A stretch of DNA of 64,000 bases from JAVBME01 sp031552765 (GTDB lineage Bacteria > Bacillota > Negativicutes > Acidaminococcales > JAISLQ01), in contig JAVBME010000008.1 of the NCBI GenBank assembly GCA_031552765.1, positions 62,001 through 126,000 of the forward strand, read 5' to 3'. The notes below the pieces were generated by a model. The model was not told the origin of the DNA. It saw only the letters and a list, made by a program, of their open reading frames with translations, and did not search any database. Numbering within the stretch: position 1 is the stretch's first letter; every line of letters begins with the position of its first letter. Shown one piece after another: positions 17,818 through 26,268 of the stretch. Position numbers and translations under genes: made by a program.

Positions 17818-17846
17818 ATTATATAAAATATAGCCGTCTAAAACAA
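17818..17846 (-). promoter_or_regulatory. Promoter of lysA
   Basis: TATAAT (17818-17823) has a -35 TTGTTT (17841-17846) 17 bp upstream on the minus strand, just after the stop codon of the enoyl-CoA hydratase gene. Confidence 0.6.
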
Positions 17847-17853
17847 GAAAAAA

Positions 17854-18633
17854 TTATTTTCCGGCGAATTTTGGCGGGCGTTTTTCTTTAAAAGCGGCCA
17901 CCCCTTCGAGGTAATCTGCGCTCCCTAAAAGAAGAGTCTGCCCAGCCGCTTCATAAGAGAGGACATCGTCAAGCGTTGCCTGCTCGTTATTGAGAGCGCG
18001 CTTGGTCATGGTAAGGGCCAGCGGGGCTGATTCGGCAAGCGCGTTGGCAAATCCTACTACCTGGTCAAAAAGTTCGCTGTCTGCTATTACCCGGTTTACC
18101 AGGCCAAGTTCCAGACACTCTTTGGCGGTAAGCATTTGCGCGGTAAACATGAGCTCTTTTGCTTTGTGGCGACCCACCAGTCTGGGCAGGAAATAAAAGC
18201 CGCCACAGTCTGGTATCAAACCTACTTTAGCGAAACTCTGCGCGAATTTCGCCGATTCGGCAACGTACACAAGGTCGCAGGCCAATGCCAGGTTAAAACC
18301 TGCGCCGGCCGCTGCGCCGTTGACCATCGCGATCACCGGTTTGGACATATCCATAATGGTTTTTGGCACTTTGCCGACAGTAGAAATAAACTCCTGGCGT
18401 TCTTTCGCTGTTTGCAGTGTTTCCATAAAACCAAGGTCGCCGCCGGCGCAAAAGGCTTTGCCCGCGCCGGTGAGTATAACGCAGGAGGCGCCGCTGTCCG
18501 CTTCGGCCTGTGACAAGGCGGCCAGCAGTTCATCTATCAGGGCGCGGTTCATAGTGTTCAAACTGGCCGGGCGATTGAGGGTAATAATGGCCGTTTTACC
18601 ATTAAGTTGATAAAGTACGGATTTTTCTTTCAC
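17854..18633 (-). CDS. Enoyl-CoA hydratase/isomerase family protein
   Basis: The 259-aa crotonase-fold protein has the oxyanion-hole segments GAGKAFCAGGDLGFM (around residues 55-69) and NGAAAGAGFNLALACDL (around 104-120). The family hydrates or isomerises enoyl-CoA esters, but the substrate cannot be read from the sequence. In the position where hydratases carry a catalytic glutamate there is LIPDCGG, with Asp, which hints at an isomerase or other crotonase activity. The start is GTG. It lies 24 bp downstream of guaB, with no other fatty-acid oxidation gene nearby. Confidence 0.85.
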   Translation of the reverse strand: MKEKSVLYQLNGKTAIITLNRPASLNTMNRALIDELLAALSQAEADSGASCVILTGAGKAFCAGGDLGFMETLQTAKERQEFISTVGKVPKTIMDMSKPVIAMVNGAAAGAGFNLALACDLVYVAESAKFAQSFAKVGLIPDCGGFYFLPRLVGRHKAKELMFTAQMLTAKECLELGLVNRVIADSELFDQVVGFANALAESAPLALTMTKRALNNEQATLDDVLSYEAAGQTLLLGSADYLEGVAAFKEKRPPKFAGK

Positions 18634-18657
18634 ATTTTCACAACCTTTTCAAGTATT

Positions 18658-20115
18658 TTAAATACTATAATTAGGCGCTTCTTTAGTGATGATGATATCA
18701 TGCGGATGGCTTTCTTTCAGTCCTGCTCCCGTCATGCGGATGAATTTGGTATTGGTGATCATCTCTTCGATGTTTTTTACGCCGCAATAGCCCATGCCGG
18801 CGCGTAAGCCGCCTACCAGTTGATAAATGGTATCCATCACATAGCCTTTATAAGGAACGCGCCCTTCGATGCCTTCCGGTACGAGCTTAGTGGCGTCTTC
18901 CTGAAAGTAGCGATCTTTGCTGCCTTTTTCCATTGCGCCCATAGAACCCATGCCGCGGTATACCTTATAAGAACGGCCCTGGTATATAACGGTCTCGCCC
19001 GGGCTTTCTTCCGTTCCGGCCAGTATGCTGCCTATCATTACCGTATTGGCGCCGGCGGCGATAGCTTTGGCGATATCGCCGGAATATTTTATGCCGCCGT
19101 CGGCTATTACCGGTATGCCTTTTTTTCGCGCCACTTGCGCGCAATCATAAACGGCAGTTATCTGGGGAACGCCAATGCCGGCTATTACTCTGGTCGTGCA
19201 AATAGAGCCAGGGCCAATGCCTATTTTTATGGCGTCGACTCCGGCCGCGATGAGCGCTTCCGCCGCATCGCTGGTGGCAATGTTGCCTGCAACCAATTCT
19301 GCATGAGGGAAGGCTTTGCGTATTTTCTTTATCGTATCAAGCACGCCCTGGGAGTGGCCGTGCGCAGTATCTATGACCACCGCATCCACTTTTGCCGCCA
19401 CTATGGCGTCCATACGGTCGATAAGGTCGCCGCCTACGCCTACAGCTGCTGCGACAAGGAGACGGCCATTGGAATCTTTGGAAGAGTGAGGGTATTTTTG
19501 CGCTTTTTCGATATCCTTTATAGTGATCAAACCTTTGAGCATACCCTTTTTATCTATAAGGGGCAGTTTTTCTATTCGATGTTTGCGCAATATCTCTTTT
19601 GCTTCTTCGAGCGAAGTACCGACCGGCGCGGTGATAAGGTGCTCTTCTTTGGTCATGCTGGTTTTTATGTATTGGTCAAGGTTTGTTTCAAACCTCATAT
19701 CTCTGTTGGTGATAATGCCCACCAGTTTGCCGGCTTCCGTAATAGGCACGCCGGAAATGTGGTATCTTTCCATCAGATTATTGGCATCTGACAGTTTGTG
19801 GTCGGGGGAAAGAAAAATCGGGTCTACGATTATACCGTGTTCGGAACGTTTTACCTTATCTATTTCATTGGCCTGCGCGGCAATAGGCATATTCTTATGT
19901 ATTACGCCCAGCCCTCCCTCGCGCGCCATTGCTATCGCCATGCGTGATTCTGTGACCGTATCCATCCCCGCGCTTATTACAGGGATGTTTATAGAAATAT
20001 TTCTGGTGAGTTTCGTCGTGACGTCTACTTCATGCGGCAGCATTTCCGAATGTCCCGGAATCAAGAGTACATCGTCGAAAGTCAGCCCCTCTTTGCCAAA
20101 TTTATCACTGCGCAT
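18658..20115 (-). CDS. guaB: IMP dehydrogenase
   Basis: GuaB oxidises IMP to XMP, the committed step of GMP synthesis. The 485-aa protein has the catalytic cysteine loop GPGSICTTR, a CBS pair inserted at about residues 95-205 and the flap region with YRGMGSMGAM. Length and domain order are standard. GGAG precedes the ATG. It begins the minus-strand run and is divergent from cheV. Confidence 0.97.
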   Translation of the reverse strand: MRSDKFGKEGLTFDDVLLIPGHSEMLPHEVDVTTKLTRNISINIPVISAGMDTVTESRMAIAMAREGGLGVIHKNMPIAAQANEIDKVKRSEHGIIVDPIFLSPDHKLSDANNLMERYHISGVPITEAGKLVGIITNRDMRFETNLDQYIKTSMTKEEHLITAPVGTSLEEAKEILRKHRIEKLPLIDKKGMLKGLITIKDIEKAQKYPHSSKDSNGRLLVAAAVGVGGDLIDRMDAIVAAKVDAVVIDTAHGHSQGVLDTIKKIRKAFPHAELVAGNIATSDAAEALIAAGVDAIKIGIGPGSICTTRVIAGIGVPQITAVYDCAQVARKKGIPVIADGGIKYSGDIAKAIAAGANTVMIGSILAGTEESPGETVIYQGRSYKVYRGMGSMGAMEKGSKDRYFQEDATKLVPEGIEGRVPYKGYVMDTIYQLVGGLRAGMGYCGVKNIEEMITNTKFIRMTGAGLKESHPHDIIITKEAPNYSI

Positions 20116-20361
20116 TTTAAAGCTCCTTTCAATCCAACTGATTATTTTTATAATAATAACACAACGGATATTGCAAGTCCAGCGCGTTTATGTTATTTTT
20201 ATTGCAAAAATCATCAAAATACAATATGAAGTTTTTTGTTGATAATTATGCTTTTAAAATATTAGCATGTGGCTAAAATTTGCATTTTAGTATATAATTC
20301 TATTTATATATTGTCATAAACGAGTAAAAACGTCTTATAAATTCAGAAAGGACTGGCAATT
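20116..20361. promoter_or_regulatory. Divergent control region between guaB and cheV
   Basis: This 246-bp AT-rich gap separates guaB (minus) and cheV (plus). For cheV a TATAAT is at 20293-20298 but no good -35 is seen. For guaB a TTGCAA (20171-20176) and TATTAT/TATAA-like sequence near 20149-20158 are candidates. No purine riboswitch or other conserved RNA is recognised. Confidence 0.4.
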
Positions 20362-21270
20362 ATGTCTAACGAACACAAAAACGAAATACTCCTTGAAAGT
20401 GGTACTAATGAATTTGAAATTGTTGAATTTATGGTTGGAAAAATTACTTACGGCATCAACGTGGCTAAAGTACGCGAGGTAATAAACCTCCAGCCTATTA
20501 CAAAAATGCCCAGCACACACAAATTTATCGACGGCGTATTTACCTTGCGCGGCAAAGTCATTCCCCTTGTCAATCTTGCTACTTGCCTTAATGTTCCTGA
20601 TTCTGAACCAAAACGTATCATTGTAGCCGAGCTCAACAATTACCAGGCTGGTTTTTTAGTTGACGAAGTATCGCGTATCCACCGTATTTCCTGGACGCGC
20701 ATGGAATCGGCTCCCGAAATTGCCAACTCTCACCTCGTTGTCGGCATTGTAAAAATGGAAAATAAAATGGTAGTCCTTTTGGATTTTGAGCGCATACTGG
20801 CCGATATAAACCCTGATATAAACAAAAACTTTACTGATTTTGCCGCTACTACTGAAGAAGGTATTTTGAAACGCCGCGGCGGCAAAACTATATTACTTGC
20901 GGAAGACTCACATTTGCTGCGCGAGCTTGTAGTAGATAATTTGCATAAATCCGGCTATAAAAACCTCATCGTCAACAATAACGGCCAAGAAGCCTGGGAT
21001 AAGCTGGTCAACATCAAACAGCAGGTAGATGACGTATTCGAGACCGTACAATTGGTCATTACAGATATAGAGATGCCGCAGATGGACGGGCACCATCTGT
21101 TGAAACGCATCCGCCAGGATGAGAAACTCAATGAAATGCCGGTGCTCATCTTCTCGTCACTAATCAATGAAGAAAACCGCAAAAAAGGAATATCCCTTGG
21201 CGCTAATGCCCAAGTCTCCAAGCCGGAAATAAAAGAACTGGTAAGTTTGGTAGATAAATTTATAAAATAA
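20362..21270 (+). CDS. cheV: Chemotaxis protein CheV (CheW domain plus receiver)
   Basis: CheV couples chemoreceptors to CheA like CheW and adds a phosphorylatable receiver for adaptation. The 302-aa protein has a CheW domain in the first 150 or so residues (FMVGKITYGINVAKVREVI, then GVFTLRGKVIPLVNL) and a C-terminal receiver. The receiver starts at TILLAEDSHLLRE and has the phospho-acceptor context VITDIEMPQMDG. It stands alone between guaB and a convergent metallophosphoesterase, with no receptor, cheA or flagellar gene in the window. AAAGGA precedes the ATG. Confidence 0.92.
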   Translation: MSNEHKNEILLESGTNEFEIVEFMVGKITYGINVAKVREVINLQPITKMPSTHKFIDGVFTLRGKVIPLVNLATCLNVPDSEPKRIIVAELNNYQAGFLVDEVSRIHRISWTRMESAPEIANSHLVVGIVKMENKMVVLLDFERILADINPDINKNFTDFAATTEEGILKRRGGKTILLAEDSHLLRELVVDNLHKSGYKNLIVNNNGQEAWDKLVNIKQQVDDVFETVQLVITDIEMPQMDGHHLLKRIRQDEKLNEMPVLIFSSLINEENRKKGISLGANAQVSKPEIKELVSLVDKFIK

Positions 21271-21281
21271 AACTTTTGAAT

Positions 21282-21309
21282 AAAAAACGCACCAAAAGGT
21301 GCGTTTTTT
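21282..21309. terminator. Bidirectional terminator between cheV and the phosphoesterase gene
   Basis: AAAAAACGCACC and GGTGCGTTTTTT form a 12-bp stem with a 4-base AAAA loop. The flanking A and T runs let it act in both directions between the convergent genes. Confidence 0.85.
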
Positions 21310-21315
21310 ATGTTT

Positions 21316-22428
21316 TTATTCTTTAAAACTTATGTCTATCACCACTACTTCCGAATCGCTTCCTATCCGTACAGGCGGCCCCCAACTCCCCGCTCCGCTG
21401 GTCACTATCATATTGAGTGTGCCAAATTTCTTATAACCATAATCAAGTTCGTATATGTAACTTGTAATAAGGTTGTTAGGTATAAATTGCCCTTTGTGCG
21501 TATGCCCGGACATTAAAAGATCTGTTCCGGCCGCTTTTGTTTCCTCTATGCGCCGCGGCTGGTGGTCGGCAACCAATATGGGCTTTCCCTGGTATCCGGA
21601 AAGTTTTTCTTTAAGGCTGTGCTGACCGGCTGTACGGCTATAATCGTCCCGACCGTATAAGATAGCTCCGTTGGGAAGTTCCAGAGCCGTATCAATAAGC
21701 ATGTTTACACCGTTGTTTTGCAGATATGTTACAACGCTTTTAGCACTACGGCTGAAGTACTCATGGTTGCCCATAATGCCGTAAGTACCGTAATTGGATT
21801 TTATATTTTTGAAAAACCGCATAGAGTTTTTGCGTTCTACCGATTCCAGATCACTATCAATAATATCACCGGCAAATATTACTACATCAGGGTTTTGCTG
21901 GTTAATTTTTTCTACCAGTTTTTGCGCCATATCGTCAGCGATTATTTTGCCGAAATGTATGTCAGATATGAGTACAATGCGCATTTTATCAGTTTTGGCT
22001 GGTTTGTTTATGGTTATATCATACTTTATGATTTGCGGATGGCTGGCGTGATAAGCGCCGTAGGCGATACTAATGCCGACGCAAGCCATTACTATATAAG
22101 CAGTACTTTTGGCAGTAAACCTGAATATGTCCAAGCCCAGCTTTATTTGGGCAAAATTCAAAACATCGCAAAGCAGTGTCAAAATAAAAGCATAATAGAT
22201 TATGGACATCCAACAAGCGGAAACGAAGTATATGTAGTCGGTCAAACCATTGGGCAATACGGAGCCGTCCGTACGAAACAATATGCCGCCTGCACTTAAA
22301 AAAGCAAAAGAGCAAAAGAGCAGCAAGGACATGGCTAAATTTAGTTTAAAGACAGCAGCCAGGCGATATGCCACATAAGCATTCATACCGCCAAACACGA
22401 TTGTGTACATAACAACAAATAACGGCAA
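21316..22428 (-). CDS. Membrane-anchored metallophosphoesterase
   Basis: The N-terminal part has several hydrophobic segments. The C-terminal calcineurin-like phosphoesterase domain shows ISDIHFG, FAGDIIDSD, GNHEYFS and SGHTHKGQ, the metal-binding motifs. The family is YkuE/YaeI-like, which includes UDP-diacylglucosamine and phospholipid-acting enzymes, but the substrate is unknown. The longest frame begins at 22452. However, AGGAGG lies 7 nt before the TTG at 22428, directly after the SGNH gene stop, so 370 aa is the likely length. Confidence 0.82.
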   Translation of the reverse strand: MPLFVVMYTIVFGGMNAYVAYRLAAVFKLNLAMSLLLFCSFAFLSAGGILFRTDGSVLPNGLTDYIYFVSACWMSIIYYAFILTLLCDVLNFAQIKLGLDIFRFTAKSTAYIVMACVGISIAYGAYHASHPQIIKYDITINKPAKTDKMRIVLISDIHFGKIIADDMAQKLVEKINQQNPDVVIFAGDIIDSDLESVERKNSMRFFKNIKSNYGTYGIMGNHEYFSRSAKSVVTYLQNNGVNMLIDTALELPNGAILYGRDDYSRTAGQHSLKEKLSGYQGKPILVADHQPRRIEETKAAGTDLLMSGHTHKGQFIPNNLITSYIYELDYGYKKFGTLNMIVTSGAGSWGPPVRIGSDSEVVVIDISFKE

Positions 22429-22430
22429 TT

Positions 22431-22976
22431 TTATTCCTCCTGTTGTAGCCAATCTTTTAAAAGGGACGCTGCATATTCCCCCAGTATACTATTCCCTTCG
22501 ACCGTAAGGTGTATGCCATCATAAAAATAGTTTACTTTATCTGCACCTGTAAGTAAAGCAGGCTGCAAGTCGGCAAGAAATATCTGTTTGCCGGACTTTT
22601 CGATAATAAGTTCCCTTAGATCGGTAAAATATTTCTTATACGCATATTGTTCAGGCACAAGCGGCAAGATACTGCCGCTTTTTAGGGAATGCGACAATGC
22701 AATATTTTGCATATGGATAATATCGGCTACGATATCAGCAAGGGGGCGCCCTGCCAGAAGAATATCATTGGCTCCGCCGAAAATTAGCAAATGGGTCAAC
22801 CCTTCTTCTCTCACGATGCTATTTATCCGCAACAGCATATCGCCGGTAGTTTCACCGCATATACCGTGATTTAAAATTTTTACGGCAAGTTTTTCTTCCA
22901 CAGTTTGCAACCAGGAAACTTTAGGGCCGAAAGGATAACCATAAGTAAGAGAGTCGCCTAAAACAGCAAGTAACAT
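22431..22976 (-). CDS. SGNH/GDSL hydrolase family protein
   Basis: The 181-aa protein has the block I serine motif GDSLTYG (residues 7-13), block III GGANDI and the catalytic DGIHLT near the C-terminus. It is therefore an esterase, lipase or acetylhydrolase of the GDSL type. No signal peptide is evident, so it is probably cytosolic. It is followed after 2 bp by the metallophosphoesterase gene. Confidence 0.85.
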   Translation of the reverse strand: MLLAVLGDSLTYGYPFGPKVSWLQTVEEKLAVKILNHGICGETTGDMLLRINSIVREEGLTHLLIFGGANDILLAGRPLADIVADIIHMQNIALSHSLKSGSILPLVPEQYAYKKYFTDLRELIIEKSGKQIFLADLQPALLTGADKVNYFYDGIHLTVEGNSILGEYAASLLKDWLQQEE

Positions 22977-23070
22977 TTTATCACCTTTTATCGTTTTTTG
23001 AAAAATTTTAACATTTTTTAAATAAAGCTTGCAAAATATTGTGTTTTATGCTAAGGTGTTAACAATTAAA

Positions 23071-23288
23071 AATGATTGCGATGAAGGAAATAAGTATCTG
23101 CGATGTTTTTCCTAGAGAGCCGGGTCAGGTGCAAGCCGGTAAAAACTAACAGCGAAAGCCTCTCCCGAGCAGTATATGAAGAATATACCGCAAGCCGGCG
23201 ATAAAGGCATTGAGTGTTGCTGGCAGCGTACAGCAGAACACAGGTGGTACCGCGGAATTTCCGTCCTGATTTTCAGGGCGGTTTTTTA
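23071..23288 (+). ncRNA. T-box leader of the aminotransferase gene
   Basis: The plus-strand leader contains AGAGAGCCGGG...AAGCCGG, typical of the distal part of stem I. It then has the T-box antiterminator sequence AGGTGGTACCGCGG (23242-23255) and a terminator: CCGTCCTGA/TCAGGGCGG with T6 (23261-23286). T-boxes sense uncharged tRNA. The specifier region reads GCGAAAGCC (23152-23160). GCC (alanine, 23158-23160) or AGC (serine, 23157-23159) are the possible codons, and I lean towards GCC. Stem I was not folded by program. Confidence 0.92.
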
Positions 23289-23317
23289 TTTGTAAAAAAA
23301 TATTTGAGGTGTTAAAA

Positions 23318-24511
23318 ATGAAAAAAATTGACTGGAACAAAACCATTTCGCCATCCGTAGGTATTTTGCCGGATTCCGGCCTCGGCCGTTTCCTCGATAT
23401 CATAGCAACAAACAAAAATATTATTTCCATGAGCATAGGAGAACCTGACTTCACAGCTCCCCTATCCGTCCGGAAGCGCTGCATCCAAAGCATAGAAGAA
23501 GGACTTACTTCTTATACGTCAAGCTACGGCCTTTTAGACCTGCGCAAAGCGATAATAAGCGAAATGGAAAGGAAATATGGAGTTTCTTATTCGCCGGAAA
23601 AAGAAGCCATAGTGACTGTCGGGGTGAGCGAGGCGCTGGATCTGGCCATGCGCGTATTGCTGGCGCCTGGCGATGAGGTATTGATCCCTGAACCCTGCTA
23701 TGTGGCTAACAAGGCCTGCGTCATCATGGCTGGAGGCGCCCCCGTACCGGTGGCCACAAAAGCCGAGGAAGGTTTTGCTCCACAGGTGGCGGAGCTGGAA
23801 AAAGCGGTAACAAATAAAACTAAAGCTCTCATCATTGGCTATCCGACCAACCCGACCGGCGCTACGCTGAAAAAAGAACACCTTTTAGCAATAGCCGGGT
23901 TTGCGGAAAAACATAACCTGGTCGTCGTATCGGATGAACTTTATGCCGACCTGACGTATACCGGCAAACATATTTCTTTTGCTTCCCTGCCCGGCATGAA
24001 AGAGCGCACTGTGCTGCTGGGCGGCTTTTCCAAAGCATATGCCATGACTGGTTTTCGCATTGGTTTTGCCCTGGCGCCCCAGGAGGTTGTAGAGGCAATG
24101 ATAGCCGTACACCAATATACTATGCTGTGCGCCCCTACCCCGGCACAGTATGCGGCTCTTGAGGCATTAAAAAGCGCGCAGCGCGACTGCGACTTTATGA
24201 TGGACACCTATAACAGCCGGCGCCGGTTGATGACGGACGGTTTCCAAAAAATCGGTTTGCCGGTCTTTGAGCCGGAAGGAGCTTTTTATATTTTCCCCAA
24301 TATAAGCTCTACCGGCTTGAGCAGCCTCTTGTTTTCCGAGCAGTTGCTCGCGCAGGAAGAAGTGGCCGCCATCCCCGGACACGCTTTTGGTAAATGCGGT
24401 GAGGGTTTTATCCGCTGTTCTTATGCTACTTCTACGGAAAACCTCAAAACCGCCCTGGAGCGCATAGACAGATTTATAAATAATGGTCTCAGGCATTGCG
24501 CAGGAGAGTGA
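23318..24511 (+). CDS. Pyridoxal phosphate-dependent aminotransferase, class I/II
   Basis: The 397-aa aminotransferase (fold type I) has YPTNPTGA and the PLP lysine motif GGFSKAYAMTGFRIG. It begins at the ATG at 23318. An in-frame GTG at 23309 lies inside the GAGGTG ribosome site and is rejected. Members act on aspartate, alanine, aromatic or other amino acids; the sequence alone does not decide. The T-box leader ties its expression to one aminoacyl-tRNA, so the best clue to the substrate is the specifier codon, tentatively alanine. It is a single-gene unit ending in a terminator. Confidence 0.9.
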   Translation: MKKIDWNKTISPSVGILPDSGLGRFLDIIATNKNIISMSIGEPDFTAPLSVRKRCIQSIEEGLTSYTSSYGLLDLRKAIISEMERKYGVSYSPEKEAIVTVGVSEALDLAMRVLLAPGDEVLIPEPCYVANKACVIMAGGAPVPVATKAEEGFAPQVAELEKAVTNKTKALIIGYPTNPTGATLKKEHLLAIAGFAEKHNLVVVSDELYADLTYTGKHISFASLPGMKERTVLLGGFSKAYAMTGFRIGFALAPQEVVEAMIAVHQYTMLCAPTPAQYAALEALKSAQRDCDFMMDTYNSRRRLMTDGFQKIGLPVFEPEGAFYIFPNISSTGLSSLLFSEQLLAQEEVAAIPGHAFGKCGEGFIRCSYATSTENLKTALERIDRFINNGLRHCAGE

Positions 24512-24517
24512 CTATAT

Positions 24518-24550
24518 AAAAAAGGATACCGCGTTATGGTATCCTTTTTT
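24518..24550. terminator. Bidirectional terminator between aminotransferase and histidine kinase genes
   Basis: AAAAAAGGATACC pairs with GGTATCCTTTTTT around a 7-base loop. It serves both convergent genes, and the stop codon of the kinase gene (24534-24536) lies inside the hairpin. Confidence 0.85.
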
Positions 24551-26249
24551 CATTTTTAAGCCAGTGGACAAGGCATTTATGCATTAGTTCCGTGTCGATG
24601 GGCTTGGAAAGATAATCGCTGAAACCTGCTTGCAGTAAGCTCTCCTCCACCCCGCTGAGCGCGTTTGCCGTAAGGGCTACAATGGGGATGCTCTTGTAAT
24701 AGTCGTCATATTGCCGTATTCTTGCTGTTGTTTCTATACCATCCATATCCGGCATCATCTGATCCATGAATATGATTTCATAGCGTTTTTTCGCTATTTT
24801 TTCCAGCGCTGAGATGCCGGACATTGCCAGGTCGGGTTTTATGCCGTAATCATTTAATATAGCTTCCGCTACTATCAAATTAACGTCTATGTCGTCGACA
24901 ACCAATATTTGGGCGCTTTCCGGCAGCTTTATTTCCCTGTAATTTTCTTCCGGCGCTTCCTGAGGCAAATAACCGGCGACAAAAGGAATCTCCAAGGAAA
25001 ATGTACTGCCTTTGCCGTATACGCTGTCTACGGTTATCCTACCGTTCATGGCATCACAGATATGTTTGGTGATGGCAAGGCCAAGGCCTGTGCCTATGAT
25101 GTTTTTGTTTTTACGCAAATCAAGTTGTTCAAATGGCGAAAAAAGTTTATTGATGTCTTCATTTTTTATACCCAATCCTGTATCGGCAATATCAAAACGC
25201 AAATTGCCGTTTTTTACATGAGCATGGAAAGAAACACTGCCTTCATTGGTATATTTTACGGCATTTACCAAAAGGTTGTTTATCATCTGTCTCAGCCTGT
25301 TTTCGTCGGCGAATATCGCTTGCGGCAAAGCCTGTGACATAGCAAAAGAAAACTTGAGATTTTTTTCTTTGGCAGTGACACTAATCAAGGAGCTAATATT
25401 TTCCAAAAGTGCGTGCAGGTCAAAGTTATCCGGCGCCAGCACCAGCTTTCCCGCTTCTATTTTAGAAAAATCAAGGATGTCGTTTATTATGCTCAATAGA
25501 GAGTTTCCGGCTTTTTTGATGTTGAACAGCAATTTTTTTTGCCGTTCTGTCAACGGATCCTGACCGATGGAGTTTAAAAGGCCGAGTATGGCATTCATAG
25601 GCGTCCTTATTTCATGCGACATGTTGGCCAGAAAATCCGACTTTGCTTTGTTGGCGCTTTCCGCTTCTTCTTTGGCCTGGAAAAGTTCTGTTATGTCATT
25701 TATCAATACAAGGACACCGGCAAAGATACCTTCTTCTTTATAAAACGGAAGGACATTAATGTCATATTTAGATTTTTTGACGGAAATTTCCAGCTTGCCG
25801 TTGTGATAGTCGCCGTCGGGATTTGCAATAATTTTTTTGATCAATGTTATCAATTCTTGATTGAAAACCGGCGGATCGTACCTTTCTACTATGGCATCAA
25901 GTTCCCTGCCCTGCAAGATGGAAATGTCTTGAATATCTATGATATTCGTTATGGAATTTGTGCCAAACAGAAATTTCATTTTTTCATCAAAAACCAAAAT
26001 TATATCGGGAAATGATTGTAAAAGCAGGCGGACATACATCTCCTGCTTTATTTTTTCATTGGCTATGGTTTTATTTATACTAGCCTGTGTATCTACATTC
26101 AACTTGAGGATATCATTTTGTTTTTCGCTTACCCTAAGTGCGCGGGCTAGTTTATTGCATTGCAGTTTAGTTGCTGCAAGTTCTGTTCGCAGGGCTTCCA
26201 AATCATTGCCGGTTTCGCTTGGGGGGCGGCTTACGTCTTGTTTTTCCAT
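24534..26249 (-). CDS. Cytosolic hybrid histidine kinase (PAS-HisKA-HATPase-receiver)
   Basis: The 571-aa protein has, in order, an N-terminal coiled coil (about 15-65), a PAS domain (about 70-190), a HisKA domain with phospho-acceptor His212 in MSHEIRTPMN, an ATPase domain (NNLLVNAVKYTNEG, DTGLGIKNED, GTGLGLAI) and a C-terminal receiver (ILVVDDIDVN, IIFMDQMMPDMDG). No membrane segment or signal peptide is seen, so it senses an internal signal. No separate output regulator is adjacent. It follows the FIST gene by 19 bp, suggesting that the FIST protein feeds it. Confidence 0.9.
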   Translation of the reverse strand: MEKQDVSRPPSETGNDLEALRTELAATKLQCNKLARALRVSEKQNDILKLNVDTQASINKTIANEKIKQEMYVRLLLQSFPDIILVFDEKMKFLFGTNSITNIIDIQDISILQGRELDAIVERYDPPVFNQELITLIKKIIANPDGDYHNGKLEISVKKSKYDINVLPFYKEEGIFAGVLVLINDITELFQAKEEAESANKAKSDFLANMSHEIRTPMNAILGLLNSIGQDPLTERQKKLLFNIKKAGNSLLSIINDILDFSKIEAGKLVLAPDNFDLHALLENISSLISVTAKEKNLKFSFAMSQALPQAIFADENRLRQMINNLLVNAVKYTNEGSVSFHAHVKNGNLRFDIADTGLGIKNEDINKLFSPFEQLDLRKNKNIIGTGLGLAITKHICDAMNGRITVDSVYGKGSTFSLEIPFVAGYLPQEAPEENYREIKLPESAQILVVDDIDVNLIVAEAILNDYGIKPDLAMSGISALEKIAKKRYEIIFMDQMMPDMDGIETTARIRQYDDYYKSIPIVALTANALSGVEESLLQAGFSDYLSKPIDTELMHKCLVHWLKNEKRIP

Positions 26250-26268
26250 AAGAAGAATTTCTCCAGTA

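Noticed and set aside
18820..19791. 323-aa plus-strand frame inside guaB
   Set aside because: Antisense to intact guaB; its composition (Tyr, Phe, His, Arg rich) is that of a reverse-complement shadow.
23146..23493. 115-aa minus-strand frame across the aminotransferase leader
   Set aside because: It overlaps the T-box leader and the start of the aminotransferase gene in antisense; no ribosome site or family match.
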